Below the pieces are notes generated by a model, which was not told the DNA's origin, searched no databases, and saw nothing but the letters and a program-made list of their open reading frames with translations. A program made the position numbers and the translations under genes. Positions 1 to 9,141 of a stretch of 64,000 bases of DNA are shown here, piece by piece. Position 1 is the stretch's first letter. The number at the start of each line of letters is the position of its first letter. Origin of the DNA: Paraflavitalea sp966211765 (GTDB lineage Bacteria > Bacteroidota > Bacteroidia > Chitinophagales > Chitinophagaceae); the NCBI GenBank assembly GCA_966211765.1, contig CBIHOV010000029.1:43201-107200 (forward strand). Direction: 5' to 3'.

Positions 1-634
1 GTCCTGGTATCCTGGGCTCGGGGAAAGCAAACCTGGCTGGGTTTCCTTCCCGGGCATATTTATCGATGAGCGGACCGCCCGGGTAGGGCAGCCCCAGTAT
101 TTTGGCCGATTTATCAAAGGCTTCCCCGGCGGCATCGTCCATCGTTTCGCCGATCACTTTCATCGACAAGGGCGATTCGCACAGTACGATCTGGGTATGG
201 CCTCCGCTTACGGTGAGGCAAAGGAAGGGGAAGGAAGGTTTGGGATCAGGCTGACCATTGGTGACCGTAGGGATGAGATTGGCCAACACATGGGCCTGCA
301 TATGGTGCACCGCAATAAGCGGGATATCCAGGGCCAGTGATAAGGACTTGGCAAACTGGGCGCCTACCAGCAGCGCGCCGATGAGCCCGGGCGCCTGGGT
401 AAAAGCAATGGCATCCAGGTCGTCCATGCTGCAGCCGGCATCCCGGATCGCTTTGTCCACCACGGGCACGATGTTCTGCATATGCGCGCGCGAAGCGAGT
501 TCCGGTACTACGCCGCCGTACTGTTCGTGTACGGATTGGCCGGCGATGACGTTGGATAAAATGACTCCATCCCGGCAAACCGAGGCCGAGGTTTCGTCGC
601 AGGAAGACTCAATTGCTAAGATGTAAATGCTCAT
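1..634 (-). CDS. tsaD: TsaD, tRNA N6-adenosine threonylcarbamoyltransferase (N-terminal part)
   Basis: TsaD transfers the threonylcarbamoyl group from TC-AMP to A37 of ANN-decoding tRNAs in the cytoplasm, with TsaB and TsaE. The reverse strand from the ATG at 634 reads MSIYILAIESSCDETSASV, the typical start of the family. It continues through VVPELASRAH and the metal-binding HMQAH motif to SGGHTQIVL and DDAAGEAFDK. About 211 codons are present; the C-terminal third lies outside the window. A TACCTTTG box on the minus strand (643-650) ends 8 nt before the ATG, so the mRNA leader would be very short. mtaB, whose product modifies the same base further, is at 57.7-59.0 kb. Confidence 0.95.
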   Translation of the reverse strand, partial: MSIYILAIESSCDETSASVCRDGVILSNVIAGQSVHEQYGGVVPELASRAHMQNIVPVVDKAIRDAGCSMDDLDAIAFTQAPGLIGALLVGAQFAKSLSLALDIPLIAVHHMQAHVLANLIPTVTNGQPDPKPSFPFLCLTVSGGHTQIVLCESPLSMKVIGETMDDAAGEAFDKSAKILGLPYPGGPLIDKYAREGNPARFAFPEPRIPG

Positions 635-642
635 AAAGGGGG

Positions 643-650
643 CAAAGGTA
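643..650 (-). promoter_or_regulatory. TAnnTTTG -7 box of tsaD
   Basis: The minus strand reads TACCTTTG, a perfect match to the Bacteroidota -7 consensus. No convincing TTG -33 element is seen upstream. The box ends 8 nt before the tsaD ATG, which implies a leader of only a few nucleotides. Confidence 0.5.
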
Positions 651-680
651 AAACTTTGCGCATTGTCCCGATAAACAGGC

Positions 681-752
681 CTTCGACAGGCTTCTTTAGA
701 CCGGGTGAGCCGCCCAGAAAGGGCGACCCACCCTAAAGTGGGCTTCGACAGG
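681..752. repeat. Intergenic repeat with two CTTCGACAGG copies and a hairpin
   Basis: CTTCGACAGG occurs at 681-690 and 743-752, and a third copy lies at 7715-7724 in another intergenic gap. A CCCAC/GTGGG hairpin with a CCTAAA loop precedes the second copy. This looks like a degraded short interspersed repeat between convergent or tail-to-head genes. No ORF crosses it. Confidence 0.5.
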
Positions 753-765
753 GTGACAACTTAAA

Positions 766-2016
766 TTATTTACTGCGGATGGCTTCCACCGGGTTCATCC
801 GTGCGGCAATGGAAGCAGGAATAATACCTGCCAGCACGCCTACAATGATACAAATGCCAATTGCCAGCGCCAGGATGCTGGGGGCAATGAACACGGTAAA
901 GCCTACGGCGGAAGATACCAGTGTGAGCAGGAATACGCCGAAAACGCCTAATAATCCTCCCATGATGCAGAGGAAGGCCGATTCGAGCAGGAATTCGGTG
1001 AGGATGGTAGAACTTTTGGCACCAATGGCTTTCTTGAGGCCAATTTGTGAAGTGCGTTCCCGCACGGTTACAAACATGATATTGGCTACGCCAAACATAC
1101 CTACTACCAGCGAAAGCGCCGCAATGGCCCAACCGCCTTTGTTGATATTGCCGAAGATATCGCTGGCAAAACTGCTGAAAGCGTCAATATCGTTCAATGA
1201 AAAGTCGTTCTCCTGGGTGGGTTTTAACTTCCGGATGGAGCGCATGGCGCCGGCCAGCTCATCCTTTAACTGTGCCATGGGCGTTGTTTCCTTGCCCTGC
1301 ACCATAATGATGGGGCTGCTGTACCTTTCGCGCACCATTTGCCGCATGAAGGCAACCGGCATCAGGATGCTGTTGTCGTATTCCCAGCCACCCACGATAC
1401 TTTTACCCTGCTTTTTGATCAGTCCAACCACCAGTCCGCGTTTGCCTTCTTTCATTTTCACCAGTTGACCAACCGCTTTTTCAGGATTGCCAAAAAGGTT
1501 GATGGCCACCTCGTAACCGATCACAAATACGTTGGCGCCATAATCAAAATCAGACTGCTGGAGGTAGCGGCCCATTTGTATTTCAATGGGCTGTATATTG
1601 GAAAATTCGTCGGTAATACCATAGTAATTGACCCCGGAAATACTGTTGTCGCCAACTTCCAGTGTATTCGTCGTACTGATATTAAAAGCTACATTGGCTG
1701 CGCCGGGCACTTTTTTCTTCAACATGAGCATCTCATCGTAGGAAGGATCGGGGCGCTTTACATATTTCCACCAGGGGTAGTCGTTGCCGCCATCGGCATA
1801 TTCCCATTTATCGATATATACGGTATTGGTGCCAAGGGCCTTGATGTCTTTCTGTACAGCATATTCCAGGCTGTTCACTGCTGCCAATACGGCAATGATA
1901 CAAAAGATGCCGAAAGCCACGCCGCTTAAGGAAAGCAAAGTGCGGATCTTATGGGATTTGAACTCTTGCCAGGTAAGGTTAAGGCTACTGCCTAATATTT
2001 CAAATATGCGACGCAT
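766..2016 (-). CDS. MacB-like ABC transporter permease (FtsX domain)
   Basis: 416 residues. An N-terminal transmembrane helix (about 27-50) is followed by a large extracytoplasmic MacB-type periplasmic domain (about 50-280). The C-terminal FtsX domain has three helices (about 290-405) and ends in the usual cytoplasmic NPVEAIRSK. The stretch FKSHKIRTLLSLSGVAFG at the start is typical of MacB permeases in this phylum. Such proteins drive mechanotransmission for efflux or lipoprotein and peptide export, powered by a separate MacB/LolD-type ATPase. No ATPase or membrane-fusion gene lies next to it here, so the partner is probably encoded elsewhere. The substrate cannot be told from sequence. Confidence 0.88.
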   Translation of the reverse strand: MRRIFEILGSSLNLTWQEFKSHKIRTLLSLSGVAFGIFCIIAVLAAVNSLEYAVQKDIKALGTNTVYIDKWEYADGGNDYPWWKYVKRPDPSYDEMLMLKKKVPGAANVAFNISTTNTLEVGDNSISGVNYYGITDEFSNIQPIEIQMGRYLQQSDFDYGANVFVIGYEVAINLFGNPEKAVGQLVKMKEGKRGLVVGLIKKQGKSIVGGWEYDNSILMPVAFMRQMVRERYSSPIIMVQGKETTPMAQLKDELAGAMRSIRKLKPTQENDFSLNDIDAFSSFASDIFGNINKGGWAIAALSLVVGMFGVANIMFVTVRERTSQIGLKKAIGAKSSTILTEFLLESAFLCIMGGLLGVFGVFLLTLVSSAVGFTVFIAPSILALAIGICIIVGVLAGIIPASIAARMNPVEAIRSK

Positions 2017-2168
2017 GTATCAAATTTAAGATTTCCTTGCCAACGCTCCCAGCAAATTATTTCATTGGTAGCAGGAAGGGGAGAAATGTTACAGATCCCT
2101 CGCTCAGGGGCTGACCGCTTGTTCGTATCTTGCGTCCTGATCATATCCAAAAATTGAAAATATCCCGC

Positions 2169-3038
2169 ATGTTTAGCATTGAAAGTCCCCTTATTAAAGC
2201 AACGATCAACCCCAAGGGCGCAGAGCTCACCAGCCTTGTGCACAAAGAATTTGCATTGGAATATATGTGGAGCGGTGATCCGGCTTATTGGGGCAAGCAT
2301 TCTCCGGTATTATTCCCCATCGTAGGTACTTTAAAGAATAACGAATATTCATATAAGGGGCAATCTTATCCATTGTCGCGCCATGGCTTTGCCCGCGATC
2401 AGCAGTTTGCCGTGGAAAGTCATACCACCGATGCCATTAGTTTTTTGATCAAGAGTCATGAAGAAAGCCTGAAATGGTTTCCCTTTGCTTTTGAATTCCG
2501 GGTCCGGTACACTGCTGTGGAGGACTCCCTGGCGGTTACTTACGAAGTGACCAATTCCGGTAAGGAAGAATTGTATTTCTCCGTGGGCGGTCATCCGGCT
2601 TTCAAGGTGCCCTTGACCGATGGAACTGGTTATGACGATTACTACCTGTTATTCGACCAGGTAGAAGCAGCTCCGCGCTGGCCCATCTCGCCCGACGGAC
2701 TTATTGAAGCCACGCCCATTCCCTTGTTGCAGGATACCAACCGCCTCCCTTTGACCAAGGCCCTGTTCCAAAAAGACGCCCTTGTGCTAAAGGGATTGAA
2801 GTCGTCCCGTATATCCTTAAAGTCTGATAAAACCCCGCATGGCCTGTCCATGGACTTTCCGGGTTTTCCCTTCTATGGTATCTGGGCGGCGAAGGATGCC
2901 GATTTTGTGTGCCTGGAGCCCTGGTGTGGCATTGCCGATGGAGTAGGGAGCAACCAGCAGTTAACCGACAAGGAAGGCATCAACAAGCTGCCAGCCAAAG
3001 AGGTGTTCACCCGCACCTGGACGGTAAGTTTATTCTAA
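2169..3038 (+). CDS. Aldose 1-epimerase family protein (LacX-like)
   Basis: 289 residues of the galactose-mutarotase/aldose-1-epimerase superfamily, LacX-type branch. Visible family features are LFPIVGTL, RHGFARD (first catalytic His), SVGGHPAF (second His) and FVCLEPWCGIADG, which carries the likely catalytic Glu. Members interconvert anomers of free sugars in the cytoplasm; the LacX branch has no firm substrate. The frame is open back to a TTG at 2130, but the ATG at 2169 starts the usual MFSIESPLIKA strand and is preferred. It converges on the next gene with only 9 bp between the stop codons. Confidence 0.88.
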   Translation: MFSIESPLIKATINPKGAELTSLVHKEFALEYMWSGDPAYWGKHSPVLFPIVGTLKNNEYSYKGQSYPLSRHGFARDQQFAVESHTTDAISFLIKSHEESLKWFPFAFEFRVRYTAVEDSLAVTYEVTNSGKEELYFSVGGHPAFKVPLTDGTGYDDYYLLFDQVEAAPRWPISPDGLIEATPIPLLQDTNRLPLTKALFQKDALVLKGLKSSRISLKSDKTPHGLSMDFPGFPFYGIWAAKDADFVCLEPWCGIADGVGSNQQLTDKEGINKLPAKEVFTRTWTVSLF

Positions 3039-3060
3039 GGCAGGTATTTATTGGCCTGCT
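3039..3060. terminator. Possible bidirectional terminator between convergent genes
   Basis: GCAGG (3040-3044) and CCTGC (3055-3059) form a short stem with a 10-nt loop, followed by TTTG on the plus strand. It overlaps the 3' end of the minus-strand gene. The stem is short, so the call is tentative. Confidence 0.3.
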
Positions 3061-4967
3061 TTGCATTGTTCGCAATAGAGGGATCTCATAGATGGCTCGG
3101 CGAGTAACTGAAAGCTGGCTCCTCCGTTATTATTAGAATTAAAGAATTTGCAAAACCGCTGCCGGTTCATGCCGATAGCTGTAGCAATTTCCTTTTTTAA
3201 GACAGTGGTATATTCCTGGTTGTTCAATCCAAAGATCTGCATGTTTAAATAATAAAATAAGAGGTCTTCCTTTACCGGGCCACGCTGCAGGCGATCCTGC
3301 ACCATTGCCAGCGCCAGTGGCCGTTGGGAGTAATAACATAAGTATTTGGCCAGAGACAGCATATCCTCCTCGGACAGATGCCGGGTGGCATAATTGCCGG
3401 AAACAAAAGTTACAGAACGGTCCTTGGTAGCGTAATCGGTCCGGCGCATACTGTGCTCACTATTGATGACATGATAATTGACCAGCATGCGCATGACCAG
3501 CGAGGAGTCGACCCCCCGACGATACAGGCCCTGAATTTCACGCAGGAAAGCGTTTGTCTCCAGAATGGTGGTATCGTATTGCCACATTGACAAACTAAGG
3601 GCACATACATTGTAATGTATCCGGCTGCTGGAGGAATCTATTTCCAGCAGCGCTTTAAAGTCCTCCAATGCTTCCGATTCATATAACTGACCGTATATGA
3701 ATTGATAGGTTGCCTTGTCGGCCAATAGGGCGCTGAAGTCCTTTTCCCTTGGTATTTCCAGCGAGTCGAGGTAGGCTGCAGGCAGGCGGGCGTCTGCCAC
3801 ACGTGCAATAACATCTTCCAGTAAAAGGGAGGCCTTGAATATCTTTTTCTCTGCTACTGCCTGCCTGAACCTGGCCGCCAGGGAATCGCCTGTTACCCTG
3901 TCCATCCTGCTCTTTTTATCGAGATAGAGTGTGATGACAGCCTTCCGGTGTTTTTTGAGCATGGGCTCCAGCAGCTTTGTATACTTCTTGTCCTTTAACC
4001 TGGCTTCGAGCACAGAATCTGACAACATCATCCAGGAGGCATAGGGTGTGTGCTCAATGTCTTTCAGAAAATCATCCCAGTTTCCCCAGGACATGGGATA
4101 GCTGTTGAGTGGATAGGGGGCCACATATTTTTTCAGCAATGCCTGAACGGCCTCGGTTCGCTTAGATCCCAGCTCATCGTTGAAGTCTTCGGAACCTTCC
4201 ACGGAAGAGTAGACGCGCAGGTCTATTTTCTTTACATAGTAATCCCTGGCCAATAGCGAATCGGGTAAATGCCGGAAGGCTGATGCCGGGAAACTGCTTT
4301 TGCCTTTTTCAAAGGGAATGCTGTATTCGAGTTTCCGGTCGCAGGCTGTGGCTGAGAATTGTTGTGTTTGCAATATTTTGTCCGTGCTGATCAGGGTATC
4401 TGTGTATAGTCCCATAGGCAGCAACTGCCACAGACTTCGGTCGATATCCGTAAAGTGTTTGTAATGGCAGATCTGGCCGTTTTTGAGGATGGCCAGGTTG
4501 CCCTCCAGTTCTTTTATGCGCTTCTTTAAATGGATTGGGAGTAAGCCGATGCGGATATAAATTTGATCCCCGTTTCTTTCCAACATGTTTTTCTTCAGCT
4601 GGTCGAGGTACAGGGGAGCCATAAATTGTCCGCGCGGCAGTTCCCCTGAAGGAACCTGGGCATGTGTACAATCATATTGGTCTTTGGTTACCAGGTCGAC
4701 CGCTATTCCGTCCCGGGCGCTGGTAAACAGCTGGTCAAACCAGGGACCGCCAGTCATACTAAAAAACACTTCTCCCTGTTCATTGATCATTACACCCATC
4801 AATACTTCTTTGGGCCAGCTGTCGATAATCCGGTCGCAGGCGTCACCAAACACGCCCTGGCGGGCATCTGTGAGGTCAATTTTGTTTTGGGCATAGGAGC
4901 AGCCAGGGAGAAAGGAAAATAGCCATAAAAAGGCTGTCAGGTACCGGAAGCGTAGCAATAGGGTCAT
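3048..4967 (-). CDS. Exported protein with OmpA-like segment, unknown function
   Basis: I do not recognise a named family for this 639-residue protein. The ATG at 4967 gives a compact signal peptide ending LPGCSYAQ; the frame also opens at an ATG at 5012. The Cys could be a lipobox cysteine, although Pro at -2 is unusual, or cleavage could follow SYA. Residues about 252-280 (VYSSVEGS, then LGSKRTEAVQALL) resemble the second half of an OmpA-like peptidoglycan-binding domain. The rest looks alpha-helical and repeat-like, and the protein ends CEQCKAGQ with a CxxC pair. A periplasmic envelope role is plausible but inferred. The upstream gap carries a cluster of AATTGCACTG repeats that may be operators. 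Confidence 0.7.
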   Translation of the reverse strand: MTLLLRFRYLTAFLWLFSFLPGCSYAQNKIDLTDARQGVFGDACDRIIDSWPKEVLMGVMINEQGEVFFSMTGGPWFDQLFTSARDGIAVDLVTKDQYDCTHAQVPSGELPRGQFMAPLYLDQLKKNMLERNGDQIYIRIGLLPIHLKKRIKELEGNLAILKNGQICHYKHFTDIDRSLWQLLPMGLYTDTLISTDKILQTQQFSATACDRKLEYSIPFEKGKSSFPASAFRHLPDSLLARDYYVKKIDLRVYSSVEGSEDFNDELGSKRTEAVQALLKKYVAPYPLNSYPMSWGNWDDFLKDIEHTPYASWMMLSDSVLEARLKDKKYTKLLEPMLKKHRKAVITLYLDKKSRMDRVTGDSLAARFRQAVAEKKIFKASLLLEDVIARVADARLPAAYLDSLEIPREKDFSALLADKATYQFIYGQLYESEALEDFKALLEIDSSSSRIHYNVCALSLSMWQYDTTILETNAFLREIQGLYRRGVDSSLVMRMLVNYHVINSEHSMRRTDYATKDRSVTFVSGNYATRHLSEEDMLSLAKYLCYYSQRPLALAMVQDRLQRGPVKEDLLFYYLNMQIFGLNNQEYTTVLKKEIATAIGMNRQRFCKFFNSNNNGGASFQLLAEPSMRSLYCEQCKAGQ

Positions 4968-5479
4968 AAGGCTGAATGTGGGGGTTATCCAATTTGTCGG
5001 TCGGTTAATCATTGGTTGCTGAAAGGGTTAAAAAGTTACAGTCCGGGCAAAGGTCTGCCAGTGCCGCCCGGAGGCCTATTTAAACGGTAGTAATTGCACT
5101 GACATTGCCTATGAATTGCACTGAGCTAGCCTGTACAGTGCAAGTCGGGCTAATTACGGGGTGCTGTCGGTATAGGTAGAACAGGCTCATTATCAAGGAT
5201 ATTACAAGGATTATGAATAAAGTAGTTAAAAAATCAGTGCAATTACGGGATTGAAAATACGCGATAGGCTGTTGAAATACAAGTAGTTTGGATAGATGGG
5301 GAAGGAATTATAAAAACCAGGGCCGGGTTGAAAAGCCTGCTGATCATTGCCGGAAATCTCCCGCCAATTTGATACCTTTGCACCGGATTTTCAAGGTGTT
5401 GTAACCTTAATGATAATTGTAAATAAACGCACTAAGCAGCTGATTATTAAATTATAATTAGTTCAATCTAAAGTACAGA
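4968..5479. other. Divergent intergenic region with operator-like repeats
   Basis: No gene is seen in this stretch of about 500 bp between the exported protein and prfC. It holds a perfect 12-bp inverted repeat, GTAATTGCACTG at 5090-5101 and its reverse complement at 5235-5246. Further copies of the core are AATTGCACTG at 5114-5123 and CAGTGCAA at 5136-5143. The first three copies are 22 bp apart. A CCGGGC/GCCCGG inverted repeat (5043-5071) flanks a minus-strand GACCTTTG near-match (5048-5055). The prfC promoter lies at 5347-5380. Confidence 0.55.
5347..5380 (+). promoter_or_regulatory. Predicted prfC promoter
   Basis: TTG at 5347-5349, a 23-bp spacer and TACCTTTG at 5373-5380 fit the Bacteroidota -33/-7 pattern, with the spacer at its long end. 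The leader to the ATG at 5480 would be about 95 nt and A/T-rich. Confidence 0.5.
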
Positions 5480-7075
5480 ATGAAATATATTAACGAGATC
5501 CAGAAGCGAAGAACCTTTGCCATCATATCTCACCCCGATGCCGGTAAGACCACCCTCACTGAGAAATTCCTCTTATTCGGAGGCGCCATTCAGACGGCCG
5601 GGGCTGTAAAAAGCAATAAGATCAAGAAGCACGCAACGAGTGACTTTATGGAGATAGAACGCCAGCGTGGTATCTCCGTAGCCACCTCGGTAATGAGCTT
5701 TGAGTACAAGGATATTCTCATTAACCTTCTCGATACCCCTGGTCACAAAGACTTTGCGGAAGATACTTACCGCACCCTTACGGCGGTCGACAGCGTTATT
5801 CTGGTGATCGACAGTGTGAACGGTGTAGAAGAACAAACCCGCCGGCTGATGGAAGTATGCCGGATGAGGGATACGCCCGTTATCGTTTTCATCAATAAGA
5901 TGGACCGCGATGGCAAGAACCGGTTTGACCTGCTGGAAGAAGTGGAGAAAGAGCTTAGCATACACCTGCACCCCATGACCTGGCCCATCAACAGTGGCAA
6001 AGATTTCAAGGGGGTATATAATTTGCACGATAAAAGTCTGCTTTTGTTTACTGCCAATACCAAGGCGCTGGACGATGATTCCATCCGTATTTCCGACCTG
6101 GGCGATCCTGTACTGGATGAGCGCCTGGGCGAAAAAGATGCCGCCTTGCTGCGTGAGGATGTGGAGCTGGTAGATGGTGTGCACGGAGAACTGAATGGAG
6201 TAGATTATATGGCGGGCAAAGTGGCCCCTGTATTCTTTGGCAGCGCCATCAACAACTTTGGCGTAAAAGAAATGCTCGACACCTTTATCCGGGTGGCGCC
6301 CATTCCCCGTTGCAGGGCTACCTCAATAAGGGAAGTGTGTCCGGATGAGGACAAGTTCTCGGGATTTATCTTTAAGATACATGCCAACCTCGATCCCAAG
6401 CACCGCGACCGGATCGCGTTTCTGCGGGTTTGCTCGGGCAAGTTTGAACGTAATAAGTACTTCCACCATGTAAGGCTCGACAAGGATGTGCGTTTCAGCA
6501 ATCCCTATACCTTCATGGCCAGGGATAAGGACGTGATCGAGGCGGCTTACCCCGGCGATGTGGTGGGTTTGTTCGATACCGGCAACTTCAAAATTGGCGA
6601 TACCCTTACTGAAGGAGAGAACTTTTACTATACGGGTATACCTTCCTTTTCTCCTGAAATTTTTAAGGAGGTAGTGAATAAAGACCCAATGAAAACCAAG
6701 CAATTGGAAAAAGGGCTTATGCAGCTTACGGACGAGGGTGTAGCCCAGCTGTTCACCCAGTTTGGCGGCAATAAGAAGATCATTGGTTGTGTGGGAGAGC
6801 TCCAGTTTGAGGTGATCCAATACCGCCTGTTACAGGAATACGGCGCTTCCTGCGAATTCAGGGCGCAGCCTTATTACAAAGCCTGCTGGATCACCAGTAC
6901 CGATCCCAAAAAGCTGGATGATTTCACGCGCTTCAAAAGTAATAATATCGCTACCGATAAGGATGGTCACCTGGTGTACCTCGCCCAAAGCGAGTGGTTC
7001 CTCAATACGGAGCGCCAGAACAACCCGGATATTGAGTTTCACTTTACCAGTGAGATCCATAAGGAAGCGGTTTAG
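5480..7075 (+). CDS. prfC: Peptide chain release factor 3
   Basis: 531 residues, matching the usual RF3 length. RF3 is the translational GTPase that recycles RF1/RF2 from the ribosome after peptide release. The G1 motif HPDAGKTT is at 18-25, and LLDTPGHKDF (G3) and FINKMDRD (G4) follow. The RF3-type switch region has TSDFMEIERQRGISVATSVM. The C-terminal part has the RF3 domain-III pattern, including VGELQFEVIQYRL. A GNAT gene starts 14 bp downstream on the same strand and may be co-transcribed. Confidence 0.97.
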   Translation: MKYINEIQKRRTFAIISHPDAGKTTLTEKFLLFGGAIQTAGAVKSNKIKKHATSDFMEIERQRGISVATSVMSFEYKDILINLLDTPGHKDFAEDTYRTLTAVDSVILVIDSVNGVEEQTRRLMEVCRMRDTPVIVFINKMDRDGKNRFDLLEEVEKELSIHLHPMTWPINSGKDFKGVYNLHDKSLLLFTANTKALDDDSIRISDLGDPVLDERLGEKDAALLREDVELVDGVHGELNGVDYMAGKVAPVFFGSAINNFGVKEMLDTFIRVAPIPRCRATSIREVCPDEDKFSGFIFKIHANLDPKHRDRIAFLRVCSGKFERNKYFHHVRLDKDVRFSNPYTFMARDKDVIEAAYPGDVVGLFDTGNFKIGDTLTEGENFYYTGIPSFSPEIFKEVVNKDPMKTKQLEKGLMQLTDEGVAQLFTQFGGNKKIIGCVGELQFEVIQYRLLQEYGASCEFRAQPYYKACWITSTDPKKLDDFTRFKSNNIATDKDGHLVYLAQSEWFLNTERQNNPDIEFHFTSEIHKEAV

Positions 7076-7089
7076 ATTATCTTCATCTT

Positions 7090-7605
7090 ATGATGGTAGA
7101 GACATCCCGCCTATTGATATCTCCACTTACCAGGGAGCAGTTGAGCCTGTACCTGCAGGCCGGTGACCTGTTTGAAACAGCAACGGGGTTAACCTGTGCC
7201 GGACGGATCGTAATGCCTGCGGTGAAGGATATGGTCACCAGGTTTACCCTGCCTCAAATGGCCAATACCGGGGGCGATAATTACCTTTTTTATACTTTCT
7301 GGATCGTAGTGGAAAAATCAAGCAGGCTGATTGTAGCCGAGCTGGGTTTTAAAGGAGTGCCTACGGGTAGTGGTGAAATAGAAATTGGCTATGGCACGAT
7401 GCCGGCGCACCAGGGAAAGGGATTTATGAGTGAGGCAGTGGGTGGTATGGTGCGCTGGGGTAAAAAGCGGCCCGACGTGCATTGCATCCTCGCCGAAACA
7501 GCAGAAAACAATGCTGCCTCCATCAAAGTGCTGCACAAAAACAATTTTACCGCCTACAGCAAGAAAGGAAATATGCTGTGGTGGAAGATCAATGTGCGGA
7601 TGTGA
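7090..7605 (+). CDS. GNAT family N-acetyltransferase (RimJ/RimL-like)
   Basis: 171 residues with the GNAT fold. The acetyl-CoA loop is QGKGF at 108-112, inside the stretch GYGTMPAHQGKGFMSEA, and the tail ETAENNAASIKVLHKNNF is the usual motif-B region of RimJ-like enzymes. Members acetylate protein N-termini, amino acids or small molecules; the substrate here is unknown. It begins 14 bp after prfC, suggesting read-through transcription. Confidence 0.85.
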   Translation: MMVETSRLLISPLTREQLSLYLQAGDLFETATGLTCAGRIVMPAVKDMVTRFTLPQMANTGGDNYLFYTFWIVVEKSSRLIVAELGFKGVPTGSGEIEIGYGTMPAHQGKGFMSEAVGGMVRWGKKRPDVHCILAETAENNAASIKVLHKNNFTAYSKKGNMLWWKINVRM

Positions 7606-7691
7606 CGAATGCAGAGGATTGCCTCCCGCTGTTGCGGGACAAGCTCTACAAGGCAAATGAATTTGTTGATATTCATTTCTACAAAGCGGTT

Positions 7692-7762
7692 GCCCCTAAA
7701 GGGGCAAGAATACCCTTCGACAGGTTTCGCCTGCGTCGCAAACGAAACCCCGCGGATCGGGG
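7692..7762. repeat. Structured intergenic repeat, three small hairpins
   Basis: Three inverted repeats follow one another: GCCCC-TAAA-GGGGC (7692-7705), GGTTTCG/CGAAACC (7723-7749) and CCCCG/CGGGG (7748-7762). A CTTCGACAGG copy (7715-7724) matches two copies near 0.7 kb. The stretch lies between the convergent GNAT and purB genes and may end transcription from both sides, but it has no clear U tract. Confidence 0.45.
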
Positions 7763-7791
7763 CAAGGTCTGTCAGGTCTGTTTCGAAGATC

Positions 7792-9135
7792 TTATGCCGG
7801 ATTGGTCCCTATATAGTTATGCGGACTGATCTTCTTCAGTTCCTTTTTGAGGGTGGCAGAGATCTTAAGTCCATCGATAAACTGGTGCATGGACTGCTTG
7901 TTGATGCCATTTTTGCCACGGGTGAGCTCTTTCAAAGCCTCGTAAGGCTGAGGATAGTTTTCCCGGCGTAAAACGGTTTGGATCGCTTCTGCTACCACTG
8001 CCCAGTTATTGTCGAGGTCATTGTAAATACGCTCATCATTCAGGACCAGTTTATCCAATCCCTTTTCGATGGATTTAACGGCCAGTATAATATGGGCAAA
8101 AGGAACGCCGATATTGCGCAAAACGGTTGAGTCGGTAAGATCGCGCTGCAGCCGGCTCACGGGTAATTTAGCCGCCAGGTGTTCCAGCAAGGCATTGGCA
8201 ATACCCAGGTTGCCTTCCGCATTTTCAAAATCAATGGGATTTACCTTATGGGGCATAGCCGAAGAGCCAATCTCGCCCTTTTTGGTACGCTGCTTAAAGT
8301 AATCCATGGAAACATAGGTCCATATATCGCGGCAAAAGTCGAGCAGGATGGTATTGATGCGCTTCATGGCGTCGAAATGGGCCGCCAGAAAATCGTAATG
8401 TTCTATTTGGGTGGTAAACTGCTGGCGCTGCAATCCCAGTACGCCTTCCACAAAACTGTTGGCCAGTTTTACCCAGTCTTTTTTAGGATAAGCTACCTGG
8501 TGTGCATTAAAGTTACCGGTAGCCCCACCAAATTTGGCGGTGAAGGGAATGTAGATAAACTGTTCTACCTGGTTTTCCAGCCGCTCTACAAATACCCTGA
8601 TCTCTTTGCCCAGCCGGGTAGGGCTGGCAGGCTGTCCGTGGGTACGGGCCAGCATGGGGATGTCCTTCCATTCTTCCGACAGCAGTTCCAGCTGGCGGTT
8701 GAGGTTGAGCAGTGAAGGCAGGTATTCGAATTCCACTGCATGTTTCCAGGAAAGCGGAATGGCTGTATTGTTGATGTCCTGGGAAGTAAGTCCAAAATGT
8801 ACCCACTCTGTTACTTTCTCGGCCTTGACAGCTTTTAATTTCTCTTTAATGAAGTATTCCACGGCTTTTACATCGTGGTTGGTTACCTTTTCTGTTTCTT
8901 TGATCAGCAGCGCATCATCCAGGCTGAAGTTTTCTGCCATCTCACGAAGGGCTTTCCGCATGGGAGCGGTGAGGGAAAAGAACTTTTTATCGGCCAGGAA
9001 CTGGAAGTATTCTACTTCTACCAGTACTCGGTATTTCATCAGGGCAAATTCAGAAAAATACTCATCCAGGTGCTGTACCTGGTTACGGTAACGTCCGTCA
9101 ATTGGTGAAATGGCTGTAAGTGCGTGTAAGTCCAT
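7792..9135 (-). CDS. purB: Adenylosuccinate lyase
   Basis: 447 residues. The enzyme cleaves SAICAR to AICAR in de novo purine synthesis, and adenylosuccinate to AMP. The start MDLHALTAISPIDGRYRNQ is diagnostic of the PurB subgroup. The flexible signature loop GSSAMPHKVNPIDFEN with the catalytic Ser is present, as is RTHGQPASPTRLGKE. It is divergent from mqnA with 53 bp between the start codons, so the two promoters must nearly overlap. Confidence 0.97.
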   Translation of the reverse strand: MDLHALTAISPIDGRYRNQVQHLDEYFSEFALMKYRVLVEVEYFQFLADKKFFSLTAPMRKALREMAENFSLDDALLIKETEKVTNHDVKAVEYFIKEKLKAVKAEKVTEWVHFGLTSQDINNTAIPLSWKHAVEFEYLPSLLNLNRQLELLSEEWKDIPMLARTHGQPASPTRLGKEIRVFVERLENQVEQFIYIPFTAKFGGATGNFNAHQVAYPKKDWVKLANSFVEGVLGLQRQQFTTQIEHYDFLAAHFDAMKRINTILLDFCRDIWTYVSMDYFKQRTKKGEIGSSAMPHKVNPIDFENAEGNLGIANALLEHLAAKLPVSRLQRDLTDSTVLRNIGVPFAHIILAVKSIEKGLDKLVLNDERIYNDLDNNWAVVAEAIQTVLRRENYPQPYEALKELTRGKNGINKQSMHQFIDGLKISATLKKELKKISPHNYIGTNPA

Positions 9136-9141
9136 GAACAG

